DNA of 60,891 nt from positions 1-60,891 of the forward strand of contig JBDKUO010000037.1 of assembly GCA_039679645.1 (NCBI GenBank), written 5' to 3'. This DNA comes from Armatimonadota bacterium. Lineage in GTDB: Bacteria > Armatimonadota > UBA5829. A model generated the notes under the pieces. It was given only the letters and a program-made list of their open reading frames with translations. It made no database searches and had not been told where the DNA came from. The translations under genes were made by a program, and so were the position numbers. This document shows, piece after piece, positions 42,763 to 51,115 of the stretch (positions are counted from its first letter, which is position 1; each line of letters opens with the position of its first letter).

Positions 42763-42827
42763 TAAAAAAAACAGCCAAAACGAACTCCTCACGCTCAATA
42801 TTTCAAATTTCACGCTCAGTTCGTTTT
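42763..42827 (-). terminator. Terminator of the MacAB-like operon
   Basis: On the minus strand, AAAACGAACT (42827-42818) pairs with AGTTCGTTTT (42786-42777), then GGCTGTTTTTTTT follows. It lies about 45 bases past the stop of the ATP-binding gene. The loop is long (31 bases) and contains the repeated word GAGCGTGA. Confidence 0.6.
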
Positions 42828-42872
42828 GATATATTTGTAAATTTGTTGTATAGGAAAGCCCCTTCCCGATAC

Positions 42873-43598
42873 CTACGCAGACGCCTGCCCGTCTATCTCT
42901 TCGGCCACTTTGTCTACGTCGTAGTCGGCCACAATCTGCCCGTCCTCCACCATCACTATCCTCTCGGCCTCCTGCGCCAGGCGGTCATCGTGCGTGACGA
43001 GCATAAACGCGATCCCAAGCTGCGAGTTGAGGTCTCGGAGCATGTCAAAGACCAGCGCGCCGTTCTGGCTGTCGAGGTTGCCGGTGGGCTCGTCTGCAAG
43101 AATCAACTTTGGACGGTTGGCGAGCGCCCGCACGATAGCCGCGCGCTGCTGCTGACCGCCGGAGAGCTGGCTCGGGCGGCACTTCATGCGCTCTGCCAGG
43201 CCCACACGCGCCAGCAGGTGCTTGACCCATTCCAGTTCGTCCTTGGTCGGGGTGCCTTTGCGGATCGAGAGAGGCATCATGGCGTTTTCCAGCACGGTGA
43301 ACTCGTTCAGCAGATAGTGGAACTGGAAGATAAAGCCTATGGTGTCGCCCCTAAGTGCCGCCAGACCCTCGTCATCAAGGGTCGAGGTGTTGCAGCCGTC
43401 TATTATGACATGGCCGGAACTGGGCCTGTCCAGTGCGCCGATCATATTGAGCATCGTGCTCTTACCCGAGCCTGATGCGCCGACCACGGCCACAAACTCG
43501 CCTGGCTCCACTCTGAAATTGACCCCTCGCAGGGCCATCGTCCCCACTCCGTCGCCGTATATTTTGACCAGATCTACGGTCTGCACTACACTATCCAC
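42873..43598 (-). CDS. ABC transporter ATP-binding protein (LolD/MacB type)
   Basis: A 241-residue ATPase. Walker A is 'VGASGSGKSTMLNMIG', the Q loop lies in 'IGFIFQFHYLLNEF', and the signature is 'LSGGQQQRAAIVRALA'. Walker B is 'LILADEPTGNLDSQ', followed by the H-loop in 'MLVTHDDRLA'. The 'DEPTGNLDS' form is typical of the LolD/MacB/FtsE group, which powers mechanotransmission permeases rather than uptake systems. It overlaps the upstream permease gene by eight bases and is the third gene of a membrane-fusion-protein/permease/ATPase operon. Confidence 0.95.
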   Translation of the reverse strand: MDSVVQTVDLVKIYGDGVGTMALRGVNFRVEPGEFVAVVGASGSGKSTMLNMIGALDRPSSGHVIIDGCNTSTLDDEGLAALRGDTIGFIFQFHYLLNEFTVLENAMMPLSIRKGTPTKDELEWVKHLLARVGLAERMKCRPSQLSGGQQQRAAIVRALANRPKLILADEPTGNLDSQNGALVFDMLRDLNSQLGIAFMLVTHDDRLAQEAERIVMVEDGQIVADYDVDKVAEEIDGQASA

Positions 43599-44844
43599 GT
43601 CTTATAGCCTCCACCGGGTCGAGCTTTGAGGCGCGCATCGCGGGAACTACACTGCTCAGCAGCCCGACTATGATTGCCACAGCCGAGGCCAGCAGCACAT
43701 ACCGGATGTCCCAGCTCATAGGCACGATTGTCGCCTGCCTGCCGCCGAACGTCTCGCCGGGGACCTGGATATTGGTCACCAGGAAGCAGAGCCCCGTGCC
43801 GATCCCCGAGCCCAGGACCGCTCCGCCTATCCCTACACCCAGCCCCTCGAGCACGAATATCTTTCGGATCTGCCGGGCTGTCGCGCCCATGCTCTTGAGG
43901 ATACCTATATCGCGCGACTTTTGGACCACGAACACGATCATCACACTGGCAACCCCGAACGCGGATGCGAGCAGGGTCATAGCCTGGATAATCGCGGCGG
44001 CGGTATTTTGTGCACGCAGAGTGTCGAGGAAGGCCTTGTTGGACTCCATCCAGCTCGATACCATCAGCGGCGAGAAGCTCCTGATCTCATCGGCTATGCG
44101 CTGGGCATCGAAAAGGCCACTGCCGCGCACGTTTAGGGTAGTGACATCCTTGCCGATGTTGAACATAGCCTGTGCTGCGGACAGACCTGTATAGACCCAG
44201 GACTCGTTAGCCTGGTCGATCCCCATGTCAAAGAGGCATGCGACCCTGAACGTCTGGATGATCCCCTGATCTGAGACGAGCCTGATGCGACTGCCCAGCT
44301 TTGCACCGATATCGTCGGCGAGCTTGATTCCGATTGCGGCGTTCTGGCTGTCGACTGCATTGAAGTCACCCTCGACGACTCTATTTTTGAGTGAGAGGAC
44401 TTTGATCTGCTCCGACGGGACCACGCCTATGATGATCGCGCCCATGGTCTTGGCGCCGCGGCTCACAAACCCGCTGCCCTCGGCTGACGGCGCGACACCC
44501 GCTACATCGGGCAGAGCGCGGATCGTGCGGCACACCCGCTGCCACTGCGCGATCTTGCGCTTCTGGGTGGACATCTTCTCGATCTTGGTAACGACCATGC
44601 CGCCTACCCCACCCTGGCCCGGAACCTGCCACAGCGGTTTTGCGCCGGGTGTATCGGCCTCGACACTGACATGCGGGATCGAGCCGACGACGTCATCTAT
44701 AAGACCTATCTGCAGGCCGTTGATCAGCGAAGAGAGAAAGACTACCAGCAGCACGCCTACCGCCACTGCTCCGACTGTGAGCTCGGTCTGGCCATGGCTG
44801 GTAAGCAGATGCCGCCAGGCGACCCTCAGTTCAAATTTGCTCAA
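43591..44844 (-). CDS. ABC transporter permease (MacB/FtsX type)
   Basis: A 417-residue permease with one N-terminal membrane helix, a large periplasmic domain (about residues 45-280) and three C-terminal helices. The FtsX-type core 'LLASAFGVASVMIVFVVQKS' and 'DIGILKSMGATARQIRKIFV' is clear, as is the closing 'PAMRASKLDPVEAIRRG'. The TTG start lies directly after the stop of the membrane-fusion gene, six bases after GGAGG. With its partners it probably exports a lipid, peptide or macrolide-like compound from the inner membrane. Confidence 0.93.
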   Translation of the reverse strand: MSKFELRVAWRHLLTSHGQTELTVGAVAVGVLLVVFLSSLINGLQIGLIDDVVGSIPHVSVEADTPGAKPLWQVPGQGGVGGMVVTKIEKMSTQKRKIAQWQRVCRTIRALPDVAGVAPSAEGSGFVSRGAKTMGAIIIGVVPSEQIKVLSLKNRVVEGDFNAVDSQNAAIGIKLADDIGAKLGSRIRLVSDQGIIQTFRVACLFDMGIDQANESWVYTGLSAAQAMFNIGKDVTTLNVRGSGLFDAQRIADEIRSFSPLMVSSWMESNKAFLDTLRAQNTAAAIIQAMTLLASAFGVASVMIVFVVQKSRDIGILKSMGATARQIRKIFVLEGLGVGIGGAVLGSGIGTGLCFLVTNIQVPGETFGGRQATIVPMSWDIRYVLLASAVAIIVGLLSSVVPAMRASKLDPVEAIRRG

Positions 44845-46404
44845 CTAGCGCCTCCGGTTCGGCTGAACATCGGAATTGGCGGTGACATTGTCTGCGTTGC
44901 GGACCACCAGTTCGCCATCCTTGAGATTACCGGTCACGACTACGCCTGCGCTGCCGACTGCACCTGCAGTCACACGGACGGGAACAGCCTTGCCATGCCT
45001 TACGACGAACACCGCCGAACCGCCGCCGTGACGAGTCACCGTATCCGCCGGGAGTATGATCCGCCGGGCAGACTTTTGGGTGATTACGTTGACGTCCACC
45101 GTGAGATCGGGCCTGAGCCAGGTCACGTGACTTGTGGGGGTAAGCAGGACCTGGATGGTCCCGCGCTCTGAGTTGACCTTTGAGCCAAGATCGGTCACGA
45201 CTGCGCTGAGTTCGCGGCCGGGGAATGCGTCTGCGGTTACAATCGCTTTCTGACCGACGGCAAGGGTGCTGAGGTTCTCTTCATCAGTCTCGACTTCAAT
45301 CACAGGTCTTGTCATCTCATGAAGGACCACGAGCTTCTGGCCGGGTGAGATCGATTGACCCTGCTCGACCGGAATATCCGCCACTACGCCGGTAAATGGC
45401 GCTCTAAGCTCCGACTTGGAGGACATATCCAGTGCGCGCTCATACTCGGCTCGCGCCTGGTTGACTTTCGCTCGGGCGGCTGTTATATCTTCACGTCGAG
45501 GTTGGGAAAGCAGTGTGTTCAGACGCTCTTTTGCAGCAGCAACGTTGGTGTCGCGGCTCGCTTTGGCCTCTGCTAGAGCTGCATTCGCCTCGGCTATCTC
45601 GTCGGAGGTCGCACCCTCCCTAAGCAGGCTCACGCGGGCCTTTTGGGCATCGACGCTTGCCCTGGAGGTATCGACTGCGGTCTTAGCGTCATCGAGCTGA
45701 GACTGAGAGACAGCACCCTGTTTGACGAGCTTGTCCAGACGCTTGTAGTCGAGCTGTGCTTTGGAAAGGATATCCTGTCTGCGCTGGAGTTCGGAGTTCG
45801 CTTCAGCTATCTCTTGAGAGCGTGGGCCGCGCCTCACTGTTCTGAGTTTGGCTTGAGCCTGAGCTATTCTAGCCTGACCGACGGAGCTTGCCTGCGCAAG
45901 ATTGGCTCTGGCTTCACGAATTTCGGATGGAAGTGGACCTCTGCTCGCTCGGGCGAGTTCAGCGTTCGCGCTCTCAAGGCCCGCAAAGGCTGCATCGGAA
46001 CTTGCCCTAAGTTCGGGCTGGGAAAGCGATAAGATGGGTGTACCCACACTGACATGGTCGCCCTCTTTGACATATATGCTGCTGATGATTCCCGAACTGT
46101 CCATACCCAGATCGGCCACTCTATTGCCCCGGATTTTGCCGGTGGCGCCGATTGTCTCGGTGGTGGTCACGGTCTTCACCACTGCGACATTGACCGGATT
46201 CGGCAGCGCTACATACTCATACAAGGCGAATGATATGGACAGCACCACTGCCAGTTGAATGAGCCGTTTCCACTGCTTGGCAAGAAAAGTCTTGATTCGT
46301 TTTGCCCTTTCAGGCGGGCATGGAGGAATATTCTCCGGTGGACATGGCTCGGGTCGTTTATACTCCGAGCGGCGCGGCATCTCTTTCAATTCGCTTGGTG
46401 TCAT
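44845..46404 (-). CDS. Membrane fusion protein (HlyD/MacA type)
   Basis: A 519-residue periplasmic adaptor with one membrane helix at about residues 45-65 ('LIQLAVVLSISFALYEYVAL') after a Pro-rich cytoplasmic part. The lipoyl half-motif 'GIISSIYVKEGDHVSVGTPI' starts the barrel-sandwich. A long coiled coil with Ala/Arg/Gln heptads fills residues 130-330. The second lipoyl half is 'LRAPFTGVVADIPVEQGQSI', followed by a beta-barrel. The coiled coil is longer than in average MacA. AAGGA precedes the ATG. It heads the three-gene export operon; no outer-membrane channel gene is present here. Confidence 0.92.
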   Translation of the reverse strand: MTPSELKEMPRRSEYKRPEPCPPENIPPCPPERAKRIKTFLAKQWKRLIQLAVVLSISFALYEYVALPNPVNVAVVKTVTTTETIGATGKIRGNRVADLGMDSSGIISSIYVKEGDHVSVGTPILSLSQPELRASSDAAFAGLESANAELARASRGPLPSEIREARANLAQASSVGQARIAQAQAKLRTVRRGPRSQEIAEANSELQRRQDILSKAQLDYKRLDKLVKQGAVSQSQLDDAKTAVDTSRASVDAQKARVSLLREGATSDEIAEANAALAEAKASRDTNVAAAKERLNTLLSQPRREDITAARAKVNQARAEYERALDMSSKSELRAPFTGVVADIPVEQGQSISPGQKLVVLHEMTRPVIEVETDEENLSTLAVGQKAIVTADAFPGRELSAVVTDLGSKVNSERGTIQVLLTPTSHVTWLRPDLTVDVNVITQKSARRIILPADTVTRHGGGSAVFVVRHGKAVPVRVTAGAVGSAGVVVTGNLKDGELVVRNADNVTANSDVQPNRRR

Positions 46405-46611
46405 ATTTATTCCTTAAAATAACTGAGAGCGGAATTCAGCACAGACGTATTGAATACGAACTCTGCGTCTATAATAGTTCGGCATGCACACAGAGTATAG
46501 TTTATATTTTACAGTTGTCGACGTATCGCCACAAGCTGACTGGCGCTTTGAGATGGGTGGATATATCGAAGATTGACAATCTGCCTGGACAAGGTTAAGA
46601 TCAAAAGCATT

Positions 46612-46791
46612 ATGCCAACACCCGATATTTGCACCACAATTCTGGATGCTGCACCGAGTGAGCTTCGTTGCATAATAGCAGGCCGCGAATGGCAGCAGGT
46701 GAAGATCGGCTGCTCAAACGCCTTCACAATTTACTTTCCTTGTGCAAAATGTGAGGGTGTATACTACAGACTTTTGGACGAGCTGTTTTGA
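46612..46791 (+). pseudogene. Possible 5' remnant of an aminoglycoside phosphotransferase-like gene
   Basis: A 59-codon open frame. The segment 'LRCIIAGREWQQVKIGCSNA' has the spacing of the N-terminus of APH-type kinases (W..V.IG.S.A). The rest of the kinase is absent: the frame stops soon after, and a palindromic repeat follows at 46834. The call rests on a short resemblance, and the piece could be chance. The gap 46405-47062 contains nothing else apart from that repeat. Confidence 0.25.
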
Positions 46792-46833
46792 TCGACACTG
46801 GTATGATTTCGTCCCCGGATATCTAAACTCAGC

Positions 46834-46900
46834 GGGTGAAGCATTTGCGGCGAGATTTCAAAGGCCAACCAGATGCGACTGGCAAATGCTTCGCCCCTAC
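46834..46900. repeat. Dispersed palindromic repeat (GAAGCATTTGC family), copy 1
   Basis: GAAGCATTTGC (46838-46848) and GCAAATGCTTC (46882-46892) are perfect 11-base arms with a divergent middle, flanked by GGGT and GCCCCTAC. A second copy lies at 49921-49989. Conserved edges and a variable centre indicate a spreading REP-like or miniature element. Confidence 0.8.
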
Positions 46901-47062
46901 ATCGCAATTCCCAGTATTCTCATCCGCAGATTTTGAAATTTCAGCAGACGGGCATAGGATTCCTCTATGAGGACGGCTAACATATTTGCATAAAATAACT
47001 ACCGGCGCATGTCTATATTACGAGAGACCGCAATTCACCTCAGCGGTCCAGGAGGATACGCG

Positions 47063-48367
47063 ATGCAAAACGACATGGCGCTACTGGAGCGATATTCCAG
47101 AACAGGAGACGCGGAGGCTTTCGCAGAACTGGCAAAACGTTACGTGCGGCTGGTCTATAGCACGTGTCTTCGCATTACCGCCAATACGCAAGAAGCCGAA
47201 GACATCACTCAGGATTGTTTCTTGGAGCTTGCGCGAAGAGCTGGAACCGTAAGGTCATGCCTGCCCGGTTGGCTGCATAAAGTGGCAAAAAACCGCGCGC
47301 TCAATGCCGTCAGCAAGGATACTGTACGCAGGCGATATGAGCAGGCGGCTGTTAACGCGAATGACAACCGGTCTGAGCCTGGGTGGGCAGAAATAGTGCC
47401 GATTGTCGATGAAGCGCTGGACAAACTGCCGGATAAGCTGCGTGAGCCGATAGTATTACACTATTTCCAAGGGCTGACGCAGGCAGAAACTGCAGCTATT
47501 CTAGGCATCAACCAGTCGACAATTTCTCGATACCTTGACCGGGCAATAGACTCTCTTCGCGAAGAGCTAAAGAAGTCCGGAGTTGTGTTGACGGTAGGTG
47601 CGCTCACCGTTCTTCTCACAGAGAGCGCAAAGGCATCGGTCCCGGCTTCAGTAGCGGCAGCGATCGGCAAGATTGCGGTCTCGGGGATCGGGACAACGAC
47701 GTTGTCAGGCGGTTTCTTTGCGACTGCAAAAGCTGCTTTGGGTACCGGCCTTGGGAAGGCCGCTCTTGCGTTGAGCATTCTCGCCGCGTCTCTGGTAGTG
47801 GGACACATGATATATGCAAACGGCACCACGAGCCCTGCATCAAGCGAGGTCGCTTCCACTAGCGGCGAAGTGGTCAAGAGAGACTCTTCAGTGCTGCAGA
47901 TTTACCTCTTGCCGGATACAACTCACGGAACCTGGCGGGTAACTGCTCCAAAGCAGGCAGGTGAAGGTTATATCTTTGAACGTGTAATTAACGGCACAAC
48001 AGAAGCGATTGACAGCGCAAAGCAGCCAAAGGAGATCATGGACAAAATAGTTAACCCCCAACAAAATCCTCCGGTTATCACAACCAATGACCTGCTTCCG
48101 AATGCCGAGGCCCAGATAAGAAAAGGTGACGGAAAGCCGACTCTGAATGCTGAGTTTACTGAGCGCGGCGCACAAGTGTTTGCTGATTTCACCGGCAAGC
48201 ATATTGGCGAGTGTACAGGTGTTTTTGCCAACGGCAGGCTGATTTCTGCTCCGGTTATATTACAAGCGATGCATATCACCAGGTTCGAGATAACAGGATT
48301 CGGCAGTCTCGCTGAAGCTGAAGCTCTGGCTAAGCAAATAAACGGTGACAACAAAGGACAACCATAA
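47063..48367 (+). CDS. ECF sigma factor fused to a membrane segment and a SecD head-like domain
   Basis: A 434-residue fusion. Residues 5-80 are sigma region 2 ('LLERYSRTGDAEAFAELAKR', 'EDITQDCFLELARRA', 'LPGWLHKVAKNRALNAV'). Residues 115-170 are region 4 ('LPDKLREPIVLHYFQGLTQA', 'AILGINQSTISRYLDRA'). A hydrophobic stretch (171-186) and a membrane helix (about 232-252, 'AALALSILAASLVVGHMIYA') follow. The outside C-terminal part ('LNAEFTERGAQVFADFTGKH', 'GVFANGRLISAPVIL', 'FEITGFGSLAEAEALAKQIN') matches the periplasmic P1 head of SecD. The ATG at 47063 follows GGAGG. The sigma factor is thus tethered, with its own sensor and no separate anti-sigma gene. Confidence 0.85.
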   Translation: MQNDMALLERYSRTGDAEAFAELAKRYVRLVYSTCLRITANTQEAEDITQDCFLELARRAGTVRSCLPGWLHKVAKNRALNAVSKDTVRRRYEQAAVNANDNRSEPGWAEIVPIVDEALDKLPDKLREPIVLHYFQGLTQAETAAILGINQSTISRYLDRAIDSLREELKKSGVVLTVGALTVLLTESAKASVPASVAAAIGKIAVSGIGTTTLSGGFFATAKAALGTGLGKAALALSILAASLVVGHMIYANGTTSPASSEVASTSGEVVKRDSSVLQIYLLPDTTHGTWRVTAPKQAGEGYIFERVINGTTEAIDSAKQPKEIMDKIVNPQQNPPVITTNDLLPNAEAQIRKGDGKPTLNAEFTERGAQVFADFTGKHIGECTGVFANGRLISAPVILQAMHITRFEITGFGSLAEAEALAKQINGDNKGQP

Positions 48368-48369
48368 CT

Positions 48370-48504
48370 TTGGCAATTGCGATCAAAGACCCAGCACTTA
48401 ACACGGGCGACCCGACCAGGCTCGGACTTAAGGAACTGCCCGAACATGATTATAACCTCTGGATGAAGCCGACCCTCGACGGGCGCAACTATGTGAGGCA
48501 TTAG
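48370..48504 (+). pseudogene. Short coding-like fragment
   Basis: A 44-codon open frame beginning two bases after the preceding stop. Its composition is protein-like ('LKELPEHDYNLWMKPTLDGR', then NYVRH and a stop). It lacks a ribosome-binding site and a recognisable domain. It may be the C-terminal remnant of a gene lost by deletion. I do not recognise the family. Confidence 0.3.
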
Positions 48505-48526
48505 TTAAGGGTATGGTTAGTACATT

Positions 48527-48553
48527 AAATGGGGGGACATATGCCCCCCATTT
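48527..48553. terminator. Bidirectional terminator
   Basis: AAATGGGGGG (48527-48536) and CCCCCCATTT (48544-48553) form a perfect ten-pair stem with a seven-base loop, between the sigma-fusion locus and the convergent PEP-CTERM gene. Confidence 0.75.
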
Positions 48554-48580
48554 GAACAGGTCAAATGCCGGATAACCTCT

Positions 48581-49582
48581 TTACTGTCTGCGTCTGAAGC
48601 ATGTGCCCAGCAAGCCAAGGCCGGAGCCAAGAGCCAGCAGGGCAGAAGGTTCGGGCACGGCTGCCGTCTGGAGTGGAAGCAATCCGGATTCGGAGGTCAC
48701 TGTTACCCCATCAGGCACCTGGATGCCGAAATCCATGGTGTTGGCAAAATCGGCCCATATGTTGCCCGTAATGCTGGTTAGAGGACCAACTTTGTCGCGC
48801 CAGCTCACCCCAAGGATAGTGCTGGTGTCAGGATCCACTGTAGTCGTAATGTTAAGCCCTGCTGAGACAGTTATCGGTGTATTGGCAGGGAGATAGATGG
48901 GAACTGAGAATGGGTTTGATATGTTTCCCGCCTGGTCAAAATAGGCTTCAAAGCCCTGACTGCTTGACCCCTCTTCTCCAGACGTTCTGTAGCTGAACCG
49001 AACCCATGAATCCACACTCATCGGCGTCCATATATACTTTTGGAACACATCATAGTTGGAATAATTAGAGCTGCCGCCGAGACAACCGCTGACATTACCC
49101 GACAGCAAGAGGGTTGCAGGCGCTGAGAGTATGATAGTATCGGAAATCTCAGCGCTGGCGCCGGCATGGGTGTTGATGTTGATCATGGAAGTCATAGCGC
49201 CCCTTACCTGCAGCCATGTAGACGCGTAAGCCTTTAGGATACCGGCGGATTCGTTGACATATGCATAGGTGCTGTAGCCTTTGTCTGCAGTAACCGTGTC
49301 TACACCAGCATAAAAAAACGGAGGAGGCGGATCGTCTCCCGATTGAGTTGGGTAGTTGTAGGAAGCTGTGGCTACACCCGCAGTACCGGGATCATATTGG
49401 CTGAGTGACTCATCAAAACCCGGGATTGTAACTCCTGTGTTTCCCGGATAGAAATCCGCGGACTCAGCCGTATAAGCGCTGACAGACGCCCATGCCGAGA
49501 TGCAACTCGCTGCAAGAAGTGTTACTATCACGACAATCAAAGATGCTGCACGCAAGCAGCCTGATCTTTTCTGAGTGTTCAT
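48581..49582 (-). CDS. Secreted PEP-CTERM sorting-domain protein
   Basis: A 333-residue exported protein. The ATG at 49582, after AGGAGA, gives a signal peptide ('LIVVIVTLLAASCISAWASV'). The body is Ser, Thr, Tyr and Gly-rich beta structure without known domains. The C-terminus is a complete PEP-CTERM signal: 'VPEPSALLALGSGLGLLG', a hydrophobic helix, then CFRRRQ. Such proteins are cut and anchored by exosortase and are linked to exopolysaccharide matrices. The Wzm/Wzt genes nearby fit such a matrix role. Confidence 0.9.
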   Translation of the reverse strand: MNTQKRSGCLRAASLIVVIVTLLAASCISAWASVSAYTAESADFYPGNTGVTIPGFDESLSQYDPGTAGVATASYNYPTQSGDDPPPPFFYAGVDTVTADKGYSTYAYVNESAGILKAYASTWLQVRGAMTSMININTHAGASAEISDTIILSAPATLLLSGNVSGCLGGSSNYSNYDVFQKYIWTPMSVDSWVRFSYRTSGEEGSSSQGFEAYFDQAGNISNPFSVPIYLPANTPITVSAGLNITTTVDPDTSTILGVSWRDKVGPLTSITGNIWADFANTMDFGIQVPDGVTVTSESGLLPLQTAAVPEPSALLALGSGLGLLGTCFRRRQ

Positions 49583-49920
49583 ATTGTCTCCTGGCTTTTT
49601 GTTGGTAGCGTACATAACCGTACAATTACTAGGAAACAAGCTATGCAATAATTGTGCCAATGAGCAGGCATTTAGTTTATGGTATTAAACATTTCCGGGT
49701 GCGATAAAGAGACTCAGCTAAATATTGTAAAATGAGACGGATTCTGCATATTAACGGTGTGTTTGACTGTGACCTCTTTGCTATGTATACTAAGCCAACA
49801 TCCTCAGACAAAAATACGGCGAGGAAGAAGTGCCGATTCCGTCTGAAGATCCTATTGGAGAACTCATCGCACAGGCTAGCAGAATGATCGGCAAGTAACA
49901 GTCCGCTTACAACATCAGTT

Positions 49921-49989
49921 GGGGACGAAGCATTTGCGGCGAAATTCCAACAGCCCGCCTAATGTGATCGGCAAATGCTTCACCCCTAC
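49921..49989. repeat. Dispersed palindromic repeat (GAAGCATTTGC family), copy 2
   Basis: The arms GAAGCATTTGC (49927-49937) and GCAAATGCTTC (49971-49981) are identical to those of the copy at 46834. GGCGA and ATTYCAA beside the left arm and CCCCTAC at the right end are also shared. The centre differs. Confidence 0.8.
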
Positions 49990-50114
49990 GGGTAAGACTG
50001 GGAACAAACTACAACTTGAGGATTTGAAGTCCAGAGGTTCTGTTTCGCACGCGATCGGATATCGCGCACGATCTATAGGAGCGGAATTTGGAGGTCTCAC
50101 CTCATTAATGACAT

Positions 50115-50149
50115 TTCCTGTTACCTGTTACCTATTCCCTGTTGCCTGA
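50115..50149. repeat. Heptamer tandem repeat array (TNCCTRW)
   Basis: Five consecutive 7-base units: TTCCTGT, TACCTGT, TACCTAT, TCCCTGT, TGCCTGA. Intergenic, upstream of the ABC-2 permease. A related array lies at 54958-54978. Confidence 0.8.
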
Positions 50150-50263
50150 TTTTTTGACTTTTCGACCTCCTGAACGTATACTCAACCATGTTGGTGAGCA
50201 TAATTTGCAGAACAAAATGCTATTATGAATCGCATTTTCCGTGAAAATGCGACTGGATAAACT

Positions 50264-51115
50264 ATGATTGAAGAGATAAAAGAATCACTAAAATATAAAG
50301 ACCTGCTCAAGCAACTCGTGATACGAGACCTCAAGGTGAGGTACAAGAACTCGGTGCTCGGGTTCTTCTGGTCGCTGCTGAATCCGCTGGTGCAGGTGGC
50401 GACTATAACGATCGTGGTCAAATATATAATGCGGCTGGATATACCCAACTACTCGGCGTATCTGCTGGTGGGCTACCTCCCGTGGGTCTTCTTTCAGATG
50501 GCTCTGCTGGACTCCAGCCAGGTCATTTTGATGCACCGCGATCTGCTCAGAAAAGTCTATTTCCCCAGGGAACTCCTGCCGCTGTCGGTCGTAATTGCGA
50601 ACCTGATACACTTCATGTTGGCACTGGTGGTGTTCTTTGCATATCTGCTCTTCTATCAAATATTCCTGCATGGCGCGCCTGTCGCTCACAGCGCGGCATG
50701 GCTGCCTGTATTGGTCCTGTTGGAAACGCTGCTGCTGGTAGGGCTGACATTTGTGGTATCGTGCCTGAACGTCTTCTTTGAGGATACGAAGTATCTGCTC
50801 ACGGTCCTCTTGAATGTGCTCTTCTACCTGACTCCGGTGATGTATGTATCGGAACTGGTCTATGCCGGCTTGCCGCATGTGCACCGCACGCTGCTGTTTA
50901 AGCTCTATCTGTTGTTGCCGCTGAATATGCTGACTGAGGCTTATCGCAAGACGCTGCTGCCGGCATTTCATGGAGGCGCGAGAGGTTTACAAATTCAGAG
51001 CGTGCCACTGGATTACGGCATGCTCGGCGTATGCGCGATAATATGCATTCTGGTGGCTGTCGGCGGATATGCTTATTTCAATGCCCGCAAGTGGGTATTC
51101 GCGGAGCGTGTATGA
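50264..51115 (+). CDS. ABC-2 type polysaccharide export permease (Wzm-like)
   Basis: A 283-residue inner-membrane permease with six hydrophobic segments. The N-terminus 'YKDLLKQLVIRDLKVRYKNS', followed by 'VLGFFWSLLNPLVQV', is the hallmark of Wzm/RfbA/TagG permeases. 'MHRDLLRKVYFPRELLPLSV' is the second conserved loop. It exports undecaprenyl-linked O-antigen, capsule or teichoic-like polymer. Its stop overlaps the start of the ATPase gene by four bases (ATGA). Confidence 0.93.
   Translation: MIEEIKESLKYKDLLKQLVIRDLKVRYKNSVLGFFWSLLNPLVQVATITIVVKYIMRLDIPNYSAYLLVGYLPWVFFQMALLDSSQVILMHRDLLRKVYFPRELLPLSVVIANLIHFMLALVVFFAYLLFYQIFLHGAPVAHSAAWLPVLVLLETLLLVGLTFVVSCLNVFFEDTKYLLTVLLNVLFYLTPVMYVSELVYAGLPHVHRTLLFKLYLLLPLNMLTEAYRKTLLPAFHGGARGLQIQSVPLDYGMLGVCAIICILVAVGGYAYFNARKWVFAERV

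Larger units (their letters stand above)
49583..50263. other. Intergenic region with gene remnant and repeats
   Basis: 680 bases without a clear gene. A short frame ending at a TAA at 49896-49898 reads 'EVPIPSEDPIGELIAQASRM' and then IGK, which looks like the C-terminus of a lost protein. It is followed by the palindromic repeat at 49921-49989, a heptamer array at 50115-50149, and the leader of the ABC-2 permease gene. Confidence 0.4.

Noticed and set aside
42738-43475. Plus-strand open frame of 245 codons over the ABC ATPase gene
   Set aside because: The opposite strand encodes a complete ABC ATPase with all motifs; the plus-strand frame is its antisense shadow.
50288-50971. Minus-strand frame of 227 codons opposite the Wzm-like permease
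   Set aside because: Its Gln/His/Arg-rich translation is the usual antisense image of a hydrophobic membrane protein.
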